Positions 1 through 5,226 of a DNA stretch of 6,671 nucleotides are shown piece by piece (the first letter of the stretch is position 1; each line of letters opens with the position of its first letter). The notes under the pieces were generated by a model. That model was given only the letters and a program-made list of their open reading frames with translations, searched no databases and was not told where the DNA came from. The position numbers and the translations under genes were made by a program. The stretch comes from an uncultured Erysipelotrichaceae bacterium (GTDB taxonomy: Bacteria; Bacillota_I; Bacilli_A; RF39; UBA660), in NCBI GenBank assembly GCA_902782915.1, contig CACZOV010000049.1, positions 1 to 6,671 on the forward strand, read 5' to 3'.

Positions 1-156
1 AACTATTTCTAAATCAGCTCCATATTCACTAGCATATTTTTTTGCAAGTTCATAAACTATTTTTATGTGATGGTCCCATGCTCCTATACCATATGCATTT
101 GTAGGCTGTTCACATCTATTTTTAACTTCATTATACATTTTATCTTCAATTGTCAT
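1..156 (-). CDS. HD-domain protein, N-terminal 52 residues (partial, runs off the left edge)
   Basis: This is the 5' part of a gene whose remainder lies outside the window. The ATG at 156-154 has a good Shine-Dalgarno AGGAG (rc of 164-168) seven bases upstream, and 52 codons stay open to the edge. The peptide starts MTIEDKMYNEVKNRC and contains GIGAWDHHIKIVYELAKKYA at residues 23-42, then GADLEIV. A His pair followed by a helix ending in 'LA..YA...GAD.EIV' is how many small HD phosphohydrolases begin, just before the 'AALLHD' metal-binding motif, which would lie beyond the edge. HD proteins use a His/His-Asp/Asp metal site to hydrolyse phosphate esters, often of nucleotides. The substrate cannot be read from this fragment, and the HD assignment is inference because the diagnostic HD pair is not in view. 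It is unrelated in detail to the HD gene beside serS. Confidence 0.75.
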   Translation of the reverse strand, partial: MTIEDKMYNEVKNRCEQPTNAYGIGAWDHHIKIVYELAKKYASEYGADLEIV

Positions 157-245
157 ATTATTTCTCCTGCTCTAATTGTTTAACCATCAATACCAAGTAT
201 CAAATATAATTTATTTTTATATAAAGTATGCCTCAAAACAATTGT

Positions 246-408
246 CGGCATATTACAAGCCAGTACCCTAATTCCTCTCAAAAATGAGTATATTTTAACC
301 TATTTTTTCAAATTTTTCCTTCTTTTTTATTAAAACTTGCAAGATCTAATTTGCTAAAAAGTCCAATTTTACAAGAGTTTTATTGATATACGGCATAAAT
401 ACAAGCCA
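246..408. repeat. two copies of a degenerate ~17-base direct repeat
   Basis: CGGCATATTACAAGCCA (246-262) and CGGCATAAATACAAGCCA (391-408) differ by one insertion and one substitution. They are among the least AT-rich segments of the intergenic stretch. One copy lies inside the 18-codon ORF, and the other covers the -10 of the candidate promoter. They may be a duplicated binding site, a remnant of a duplicated gene, or chance. Confidence 0.4.
252..281 (-). promoter_or_regulatory. candidate promoter for the HD-domain gene at the left edge
   Basis: On the minus strand TTGAGA (rc of 276-281) is separated by 18 bases from TGTAAT (rc of 252-257). Each hexamer matches the sigma-A consensus at five of six positions. 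Transcription would start near 245, about 90 bases before the start codon at 156. The DNA is AT-rich and such matches arise by chance, so this is a candidate only. Confidence 0.35.
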
Positions 409-436
409 ACCAAGTAATTATTTTATCATCATTCAT
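380..436 (-). CDS. possible 18-codon small ORF with strong ribosome binding site
   Basis: ATG at 436-434 reads MNDDKIITWLACIYAVYQ and stops at TAA (382-380). GAGGTGA (rc of 441-447) lies just upstream, with seven bases between GAGG and the ATG, which is as good as the best sites in this window. The peptide is mostly hydrophobic after residue 5. It could be a small membrane or leader peptide, or the start of a decayed gene: after the stop the same frame stays open for a further 23 codons (NSCKIGLFSKLDLASF...). I recognise no family. The ribosome binding site is seen directly; that the peptide is made is inference. Confidence 0.25.
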   Translation of the reverse strand: MNDDKIITWLACIYAVYQ

Positions 437-519
437 TTTTTCACCTCATACAATATAGTTAAATTTATTTAAACGATTAAACATCCCACTTTTAAATTTA
501 TAAATTTTAAACTATATTT

Positions 520-1014
520 TTATTTTTTTAGTCCAAATCTATTAAAAGGAAATAAGACAAGAGATGTTTTTCCAAGTATTTCATCTTTACTAATTAAACC
601 AATATATCTAGAATCAAGACTATCTAATCGATTATCTCCAACAACAAAATAATAATTGTCAGGGATTTTTTCTTCTAAAATATAATCTAATGTCTCTTTA
701 TGAAGAAAATTTTCTTCAACTAATTCTTGATTAATATATAGTTTATTATCCTTATACTCCAAAGTATCCCCTGGAAGTCCAATTACTCTTTTAATTAAAT
801 ATTCTCTATTTTTTTTAATAACTACTATATCAAATCTTTTAATAGAATTAAATCGATAACTAATTTTATCTAAAATCATAATATCTTTATCATATAAAGT
901 ATTATTCATACTATTTCCGTTTACCCTTATTGGAGTAATAACAAATTGTTTAATAAGTAATACTATTACTATAACAACTATATATCCAAGATATTCTTTT
1001 AATTTTTCATTCAT
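520..1014 (-). CDS. lepB: signal peptidase I (type I leader peptidase)
   Basis: This is a membrane-anchored serine protease that removes signal peptides from exported proteins on the outer face of the membrane. From ATG at 1014 the protein has 164 residues: a short cytoplasmic N-terminus (MNEKLKEYLG), one membrane segment (about residues 10-28), then box B GNSMNNTL with the catalytic Ser (residue 35). Box D is IKRVIGLPGD with the general-base Lys (residue 75), and box E is VVGDNRLDSLDSRYIG. The usual Pro after Ser-Met-x is Asn here. Length and single anchor fit the Gram-positive SipS class. The start is uncertain. ATG 1014 gives the family-like N-terminus but has no Shine-Dalgarno. A TTG at 1035 adds MLIFFHI and has AAGG six bases upstream, beside the rplS stop. 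It follows rplS directly and a terminator-like hairpin lies at the junction, so expression probably depends on read-through. Confidence 0.93.
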   Translation of the reverse strand: MNEKLKEYLGYIVVIVIVLLIKQFVITPIRVNGNSMNNTLYDKDIMILDKISYRFNSIKRFDIVVIKKNREYLIKRVIGLPGDTLEYKDNKLYINQELVEENFLHKETLDYILEEKIPDNYYFVVGDNRLDSLDSRYIGLISKDEILGKTSLVLFPFNRFGLKK

Positions 1015-1020
1015 GATATG

Positions 1021-1045
1021 AAAAAAGATAAGCAAAGCTTACCTT
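1021..1045 (-). terminator. intrinsic terminator at the rplS/lepB junction
   Basis: In the transcript AAGGTAAGC (rc of 1037-1045) pairs over nine positions, one G-U, with GCTTATCTT (rc of 1025-1033) around a TTT loop, and a run of six U follows (rc of 1021-1026). It begins in the rplS stop codon and ends seven bases before the lepB ATG at 1014. It would end most rplS transcripts and lower lepB expression. Confidence 0.8.
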
Positions 1046-1382
1046 ATCCCCTTTCCTTAATTTTGTATTGTCCAGCTAATCCTCTTAAGAAGTTAAGTTT
1101 AGCTCTTCTAACTTTTCCTTTTTTAATTACTGTTAAATTAGCAATTTTTGGTGAATGAATTGGAAATGTTCTTTCTACTCCAACACCAGCTGACATTTTT
1201 CTAACTGTAAATGTTTCACTTATACCTGAACCATGTCTTTTAGTAACAATTCCTTCATAAGCTTGAACTCTTTCTTTATTTCCTTCGATGATCTTAACAT
1301 CAACTCTAACAGTATCACCAACACGAAATTCTGGAATGTTCGGATTTAACTGTGACGCAGTAATCTTATCAATTACGTTCAT
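1044..1382 (-). CDS. rplS: 50S ribosomal protein L19
   Basis: L19 is a large-subunit protein at the interface with the 30S subunit. The 112-residue product matches the family along its length: [43 protein letters not shown], then [20 protein letters not shown], then FPIHSPKI and [21 protein letters not shown] at 1382 has AAGG (rc of 1393-1396) ten bases upstream. It has its own promoter (1445-1473) with a leader of about 55 bases, and a terminator overlapping its stop codon, so it is mainly a single-gene unit with possible read-through into lepB. Many Bacilli have trmD upstream of rplS; here murI is upstream, a local rearrangement. Confidence 0.99.
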   Translation of the reverse strand: MNVIDKITASQLNPNIPEFRVGDTVRVDVKIIEGNKERVQAYEGIVTKRHGSGISETFTVRKMSAGVGVERTFPIHSPKIANLTVIKKGKVRRAKLNFLRGLAGQYKIKERG

Positions 1383-1444
1383 AACACACTTTCCTTTCTA
1401 ATTGTAATTATACTAAAATGATATAGCAGCGAATTACATGTAAT

Positions 1445-1473
1445 AATATAACACAACTTTATTAGTTTTGCAA
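1445..1473 (-). promoter_or_regulatory. sigma-A type promoter of rplS
   Basis: TTGCAA (rc of 1468-1473) and TATATT (rc of 1445-1450) are separated by 17 bases. The start would lie near 1438, within the perfect 10-base palindrome TTACATGTAA (1434-1443). Position ahead of a highly expressed ribosomal gene supports it. Four of six and five of six positions match the consensus. Confidence 0.7.
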
Positions 1474-1498
1474 CGATTTTTTAAATTTTAAGATACTT

Positions 1499-2212
1499 TT
1501 ATATTTTTTTAATATTATATGGTGTCTTTATAATATTCTCAATGTTTTTAAGTAATACTTTATCGATCTTAGTAAAATATAATGTTAAAGAATAATTCTT
1601 ATTATTTGAAATATTTAAACCATCTACTAATACTTTTCCCATATCAATAATTAATGTATTTTTATTTAAATATTTTTTAAATTCTTTAACTAATATTGGA
1701 TAATGAGTACAACCAAGTACTAAAGCATTTATATTTGAATATTTTTTTAAATAGTTTTCTATTACTTTAATATCTATTTTATTAGACTCTATCATAGGAA
1801 CAAATTCAGTCGTTGCAACTTCTATTATATTATTAATACTATTTTTAAAAATATGACTTTCTACTGTTTTTTTTGTTCCAAAAAGTAATATACTTTTTAA
1901 GTTTAATTTTTTTAAATAAAAAATAGTTGGAGTAATAATATCAATAATTGGAATTGATGTTTTCATTTTTAATTCAGAATAACAATTTGAACTAACGGTT
2001 CCACATGCAATCACTATTAAATCAACTTTTATTTCTTCAAAGAAATGAATAATATTAGTTGATAAGTTTAATAGAGTTTCTTTATCTTTTTCTCCATAAG
2101 GAACATTTAAAGTATCCCCATAATAAATATATTCATTATTAGGATATTTTTTTATAAATTCTTTTAATACATTAAGGCCACCTATACCAGAATCAAATAA
2201 TCCTATTTTCAT
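1499..2212 (-). CDS. murI: glutamate racemase
   Basis: MurI interconverts L- and D-glutamate, supplying D-Glu for the peptidoglycan stem peptide in the cytoplasm. The 237-residue protein has the Asp/Glu racemase landmarks in order: IGLFDSGIGG (residues 3-12, Asp7 and Ser8), YGDTLNVPYG (31-40), the first catalytic Cys70 in VIACGT, and the second, Cys168, in VLGCTHYP with His170. The first motif is usually A-C-N-T; here Asn is replaced by Gly. The protein is somewhat shorter than the usual 260-270 residues, and its sequence is rich in Lys, Asn and Ile as expected from the base composition. ATG 2212 has AGGAGG six bases upstream. It stands alone between the serS terminator and the rplS promoter. 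No clear promoter was identified, but two copies of TGTTAATCTT lie about 80-110 bases upstream. Both Cys are present, so it is probably active. Confidence 0.93.
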   Translation of the reverse strand: MKIGLFDSGIGGLNVLKEFIKKYPNNEYIYYGDTLNVPYGEKDKETLLNLSTNIIHFFEEIKVDLIVIACGTVSSNCYSELKMKTSIPIIDIITPTIFYLKKLNLKSILLFGTKKTVESHIFKNSINNIIEVATTEFVPMIESNKIDIKVIENYLKKYSNINALVLGCTHYPILVKEFKKYLNKNTLIIDMGKVLVDGLNISNNKNYSLTLYFTKIDKVLLKNIENIIKTPYNIKKI

Positions 2213-2294
2213 ACATTACCTCCTGTCAAATTCTATTTTTAATTTTTATTATTAGCATTTTTTATTGGAAATATAATAAATAATATTTCTATCC

Positions 2295-2323
2295 AAGATT
2301 AACACATTCATTAAAGATTAACA
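2295..2323 (-). repeat. 10-base direct repeat upstream of murI
   Basis: TGTTAATCTT occurs twice on the minus strand (rc of 2314-2323 and 2295-2304), starts 19 bases apart, between the serS terminator and murI. It may be an operator or chance in AT-rich DNA. No regulator is identifiable. Confidence 0.35.
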
Positions 2324-2345
2324 ATACTAAATATAATACTTTTAT

Positions 2346-2380
2346 AAAAATTAAAAAGATAGAATCATTAGACTCCATCT
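2346..2380 (-). terminator. intrinsic terminator of serS
   Basis: AGATGGAGTC (rc of 2371-2380) pairs over ten positions, two of them G-U, with GATTCTATCT (rc of 2357-2366) around a TAAT loop. U-rich sequence follows (TTTT AA TTTTT, 2346-2356). It starts six bases after the serS stop codon. Confidence 0.9.
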
Positions 2381-2386
2381 AATTAA

Positions 2387-3664
2387 TTATTTTATAACTT
2401 CTATTCCACCCATATAAGGTCTTAAAGCAACTGGCACTTTAATAGATCCATCCTCTTGATAATTATTTTCTAAAAATGCAATTAAAGCACGTGGAGTTGC
2501 AAGTACAGTATTATTTAAAGTATGAACAAAGTAAGTTCCATTTTCTCCTTTTGTTCTAATTCCAAGACGACGTGCTTGAGCATCTCCTAAAGTAGAACAA
2601 GATCCTACTTCAAAGTATTTTTGTTGTCTTGGACTCCATGCTTCTACATCACAAGATTTGACTTTCAAATCAGCTAAATCTCCAGAACAGCATTCAAGTG
2701 TTCTAACTGGAATATCTAAACTTCTAAAGAATTCAACTGTAAATTCATACATTTTTTTATACCATTTCATAGAATCAGATGGTTTACAAAGAACTACCAT
2801 TTCTTGTTTTTCAAATTGATGTACACGATATACTCCTCTTTCCTCTATTCCGTGAGCACCAACCTCTTTTCTAAAACATGGTGAATAACTTGTTAAAGTA
2901 ATTGGAAGACTTTCTTCATTTACAATTTGATCTTTAAATCTACCAATCATTGAATGCTCTGAAGTACCAATTAAATATAAGTCTTCTCCTTCTATTTTAT
3001 ACATCATATTTTCCATTTCAGAAAATGACATTACTCCATTTACAACATCAGATCTAATCATAAATGGTGGTATACAATAAGTAAATCCTTTATTAATCAT
3101 AAAATCTCTAGCATAAGAAAGCATTGCGCTATGTAATCTTGCCATATCTCCCATTAAGAAATAAAATCCATTACCACTTGTTCTTCCACTTGCATCTTTG
3201 TCAATTCCTGAAAACTTTTCTAAAATATCAGCATGATATGGAATTTCATAATTTGGAACAACAGGATCGCCAAAGCGCTCCATTTCAACATTTTCAGAAT
3301 CATCTCGACCGATTGGTACACTTTCATCAATTATATTAGGAATAGTTAACATAATTTTTCTAATCTCTTTGTTTATTTCTTCTTCCTCTTTTTCCATTGT
3401 TTCAAGTTTATTATTTATTTCTATAACTTTTTCTTTATTCTGATTGGCTTCAGTCACTTTTTTTTCTTTAAATAGTTTGCCAATATCATCACTTAATTTT
3501 TTTCTTTCACTCCTTAGAGTATCACCATTTGCTTTTAATTCTCTTGATTTTTTATCTAAATCAATTACCTTATCAACTAGTTCAAGTTTTTCCTCTTGAA
3601 ATTTCTTTTTAATATTTTCTTTTACAACCTCTGGGTTTTCTCTTAAAAATTTAATATCTATCAT
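2387..3664 (-). CDS. serS: seryl-tRNA synthetase
   Basis: This class II enzyme charges tRNA-Ser with serine via seryl-adenylate. Its 425 residues show the expected order: globular start MIDIKFLRENPEVVKENI, a long charged antiparallel coiled coil (about 28-105) that holds the tRNA-Ser variable arm, then the catalytic core. The core has TSEH (234-237), motif 2 CFRKEVGAHGIEERGVYRVH with QFEK (263-286), and motif 3 TLNNTVLATPRALIAFLENN (382-401), ending in LRPYMGG. The core reads more like archaeal SerRS (LNSTAIATSRA, VHQF.K.E) than the usual bacterial LNGSGLAVGR, suggesting a laterally acquired or divergent lineage. ATG 3664 has GGAGG six bases upstream, inside the preceding HD gene, which it overlaps by 14 bases, so the two are translationally coupled. 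Both lie downstream of the serine T-box, and a strong terminator follows. Confidence 0.98.
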   Translation of the reverse strand: MIDIKFLRENPEVVKENIKKKFQEEKLELVDKVIDLDKKSRELKANGDTLRSERKKLSDDIGKLFKEKKVTEANQNKEKVIEINNKLETMEKEEEEINKEIRKIMLTIPNIIDESVPIGRDDSENVEMERFGDPVVPNYEIPYHADILEKFSGIDKDASGRTSGNGFYFLMGDMARLHSAMLSYARDFMINKGFTYCIPPFMIRSDVVNGVMSFSEMENMMYKIEGEDLYLIGTSEHSMIGRFKDQIVNEESLPITLTSYSPCFRKEVGAHGIEERGVYRVHQFEKQEMVVLCKPSDSMKWYKKMYEFTVEFFRSLDIPVRTLECCSGDLADLKVKSCDVEAWSPRQQKYFEVGSCSTLGDAQARRLGIRTKGENGTYFVHTLNNTVLATPRALIAFLENNYQEDGSIKVPVALRPYMGGIEVIK

Positions 3665-4169
3665 TTTCTTCCTCCATTATTTCATCTAATTTATTTTTTA
3701 TTTTTGTATATGCAACTTCATATCTTTTACTAATTCTCTCATAATCATTTATAGTTGGATTTTTAATTCTAGTAATATCCATATTATGCTTTAGATCAGA
3801 TAATTTTACATTTAATACATGAATATTTTCACTACTAATTATTCTATCAATATAATCAGGATAATATTCACCTTTTTTCTTAGTTAAATAAGTTAACATC
3901 GAAATTATTTCATCATCATATCCAAATTCTTTTAAATCCGAATAACTTATATTAGTATCTTCCACTATGTCATGTAAAAGTGCAACTATTTTTTCTTGAT
4001 ACAACGAGACACCTGAATACACCTTAAATAAGTGGTTAAAATAAGGAAGTCCACCTTTATCTACTTTATCATCAAAAACTCTTAATACTAGTTCTAATGT
4101 TTTATAAAGTAAATCTTTATTTTCTTTTAATGCTTGATACTCATTCTCTTCAAAATAACTTTTTAACAT
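3651..4169 (-). CDS. HD-domain phosphohydrolase resembling small alarmone (ppGpp) hydrolases
   Basis: The 172-residue protein is essentially one HD domain. It reads DKGGLPYFNHLFKV (His46), ALLHDIVEDTNISYSDL (His66, Asp67, Glu70, Asp71) and KLSDLKHNM (Asp125). These match the hydrolase half of RelA/SpoT enzymes ('GEPYI.HP', 'LLHDVVEDT', 'KLADRLHNM'), including the second acidic pair used in Mn-dependent removal of the 3'-pyrophosphate of (p)ppGpp. No synthetase, TGS or ACT domain is present, so it resembles stand-alone alarmone hydrolases such as Mesh1. Activity on ppGpp is inference; another nucleotide is possible. ATG 4169 has AGGAG five to six bases upstream. It is the first gene after the serine T-box, and its last 14 bases overlap serS. 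Serine-tRNA charging should therefore control it. Confidence 0.88.
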   Translation of the reverse strand: MLKSYFEENEYQALKENKDLLYKTLELVLRVFDDKVDKGGLPYFNHLFKVYSGVSLYQEKIVALLHDIVEDTNISYSDLKEFGYDDEIISMLTYLTKKKGEYYPDYIDRIISSENIHVLNVKLSDLKHNMDITRIKNPTINDYERISKRYEVAYTKIKNKLDEIMEEENDRY

Positions 4170-4185
4170 ATTTTCTCCTTTTAAA

Positions 4186-4233
4186 TAAAAAAGAATGGCT
4201 AATTAAAGACGTCCTTAGACTGTACCATTCTTT
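4186..4233 (-). terminator. T-box-controlled terminator
   Basis: AAAGAATGG (rc of 4225-4233) pairs with CCATTCTTT (rc of 4190-4198), and the run of U continues in TTTTTATTT. The 5' arm contains the UGG that would instead contact the tRNA acceptor end, so terminator and antiterminator are mutually exclusive. It ends about 17 bases before the HD gene start codon. Confidence 0.88.
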
Positions 4234-4376
4234 CTTTCACTTTTTTTGATAACGATAATAATAATTACCGGAACTGATTAGGTTCTCTAAAGAGTAGATA
4301 AATAGTTTTTATTGTTAATTTTCACCAACCCATTAACTCTCTGAAAATAAAAATTCTATTATTGTCTCTTTTTCAA
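4187..4376 (-). ncRNA. serine-specific T-box riboswitch (specifier UCU) ahead of the HD gene and serS
   Basis: This leader senses uncharged tRNA-Ser and permits read-through. Stem I can be drawn fully. AAAGAG (4366-4371) pairs with CTCTTT (4289-4294), AATAG (4356-4360) with CTATT (4301-4305), and TTTTTATT (4346-4353) with AATAAAAA (4306-4313). An AGAGA bulge follows, then GTTAAT/ATTAAC closing the conserved loop GGGTTGGTGAAA (4320-4331). The internal loop TATCTA (4295-4300) holds UCU (4296-4298), a serine codon followed by A, as expected for a specifier. The T-box core reads AATGGTACAGTC. The antiterminator pairs AAAGA (4229-4233) with TCTTT (4205-4209) and GTC with GAC. The competing terminator uses AAGAATGG. 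The specifier agrees with serS downstream. No separate promoter is clear; it may ride on the yneF transcript. Confidence 0.93.
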
Positions 4377-4377
4377 T

Positions 4378-4587
4378 TTACATATATTTTTGCATTTGTT
4401 TCATCATTTGTTTTACTTGTTTTTCATTAGGTGTTCTTCCCATACCACTCATAAGTGTTTTAATCATATCTTCATTTATCGGTGGATTTTTCTTTAAATA
4501 CTTAGTCATTAATTTTCGAGATACAAAAAATCCTATAACTGCACCAACAATTAATCCAATAACTATCATTAATATGTCATGTAACAT
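4378..4587 (-). CDS. yneF: YneF family (UPF0154) small membrane protein
   Basis: The 69-residue protein has one N-terminal membrane segment (about residues 4-24, ILMIVIGLIVGAVIGFFVSR). A basic cytoplasmic tail follows with the family signature KYLKKNPPINEDMIKTLMSG, then MGRTPNEKQVKQMMKQM. This pattern and length match YneF/UPF0154 proteins, which are widespread in Bacilli and mycoplasmas. Their function is unknown. ATG 4587 follows GGGAG with 11 bases between, a rather long spacing, but the N-terminus fits the family. It has its own promoter just downstream of pgsA, and the serine T-box begins immediately after its stop codon. Its transcript would therefore usually end at the T-box terminator. 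Confidence 0.95.
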   Translation of the reverse strand: MLHDILMIVIGLIVGAVIGFFVSRKLMTKYLKKNPPINEDMIKTLMSGMGRTPNEKQVKQMMKQMQKYM

Positions 4588-4610
4588 TATAATATCAACT
4601 CCCTAAAAAT

Positions 4611-4639
4611 AATATACTATATCTTTAAATTTTATTCAA
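4611..4639 (-). promoter_or_regulatory. sigma-A type promoter of yneF
   Basis: TTGAAT (rc of 4634-4639) and TATATT (rc of 4611-4616) are separated by exactly 17 bases. It lies between the pgsA stop (4642) and yneF and gives a leader of about 17 bases. It may also supply the T-box, HD and serS transcript, because no other promoter was found before the T-box. Confidence 0.65.
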
Positions 4640-4641
4640 GA

Positions 4642-5226
4642 TTATTTTTTTACTTTTTTCCAAATATTAATGTATTCTATCATAGATACAATAGACATAA
4701 TAACTGCAAAGTAAATTAAAAAATCTGCAACTTTTAAATTTATAAGTTCGAATGGTAAATTATAAAAAAACATTAATGCAAGTCCAATCATCATTGATGC
4801 AGTTTTTATTTTTCCAGATTTAATTGCTGCTGTTACATAACCTTTTTTTAATAAATCCATTTTAATTGCATTAACTACTTCATCTCTAAAAATGTATATT
4901 ACTGGAACAATTGAAGGGATAAAACCACGACAAGCAAATATAACTAAGCATGAATTTACTAATACTTTATCTGCAATTGCATCTAAAAGTTTTCCTGTAT
5001 CAGTTACAAGATTATTTTTTCTAGCAATATTACCATCTAAATAATCGGTAAATGCTGCAATAATATAAATAAGACCAGAAATAAAATAAACTGAATCAAC
5101 AACAAGCCCAGCTATATTAAATTTTGGAAAATTAATTCCTACCATATAAAAAGGAAATAAACATAAAATAACTATAACAATTGTTAATATAATTCTTGTA
5201 ACAGTTAATCTATTAGGTAAGTTCAT
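4642..5226 (-). CDS. pgsA: CDP-diacylglycerol-glycerol-3-phosphate 3-phosphatidyltransferase
   Basis: PgsA is an integral membrane enzyme making phosphatidylglycerol-phosphate from CDP-diacylglycerol and glycerol-3-phosphate, the committed step to phosphatidylglycerol and cardiolipin. The 194-residue protein starts MNLPNRLTVTRI, typical of PgsA. It carries the full CDP-alcohol phosphatidyltransferase motif D61-x2-D64-G65-x2-A68-R69-x8-G78-x3-D82-x3-D86. About six hydrophobic segments are visible (roughly 10-30, 42-60, 88-115, 143-157, 166-187). The NLPN start and GKIKTASMM segment favour PgsA over cardiolipin or phosphatidylserine synthases. ATG 5226 has AGGAG six bases upstream, located inside the 3' end of the rodZ-like gene, which it overlaps by 14 bases. 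The rodZ-pgsA pairing is conserved in Firmicutes. No terminator follows; the yneF promoter begins three bases past the stop. Confidence 0.96.
   Translation of the reverse strand: MNLPNRLTVTRIILTIVIVILCLFPFYMVGINFPKFNIAGLVVDSVYFISGLIYIIAAFTDYLDGNIARKNNLVTDTGKLLDAIADKVLVNSCLVIFACRGFIPSIVPVIYIFRDEVVNAIKMDLLKKGYVTAAIKSGKIKTASMMIGLALMFFYNLPFELINLKVADFLIYFAVIMSIVSMIEYINIWKKVKK

Larger units (their letters stand above)
157..519. other. gene-poor stretch between lepB and the left-edge HD gene
   Basis: This 363-base stretch has no confident gene. It holds the 18-codon ORF (380-436), the candidate promoter (252-281) and an imperfect 17-18 base direct repeat (246-262 and 391-408). On the minus strand a second open stretch, with no convincing start, ends ...YKNKLYLILGIDG at a TAA near 182. 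Two fragments in different frames, each ending in a stop, are compatible with a decayed short gene, but no homologue is recognised. An AT-only inverted repeat around 490-511 follows lepB and is not a convincing terminator because it lacks GC pairs and a U-tract. Confidence 0.5.

Noticed and set aside
485..515. Inverted repeat after lepB as a terminator
   Set aside because: The repeat is almost only A and T and is not followed by a U-tract, so a stable terminator is unlikely.
1407..1412. Second rplS promoter with a perfect TATAAT
   Set aside because: No -35 sequence at 16-18 bases and no extended -10; the 1445-1473 promoter is much better.
2270..2298. murI promoter with TATATT at 2270-2275
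   Set aside because: The best upstream hexamer, TTGGAT, sits at only 15 bases spacing and matches poorly; not strong enough to list.
3124..3339. Plus-strand open frame of 71 codons
   Set aside because: It lies wholly inside serS on the opposite strand and its product (rich in His, Leu and Phe) resembles nothing; a shadow of the antisense reading.
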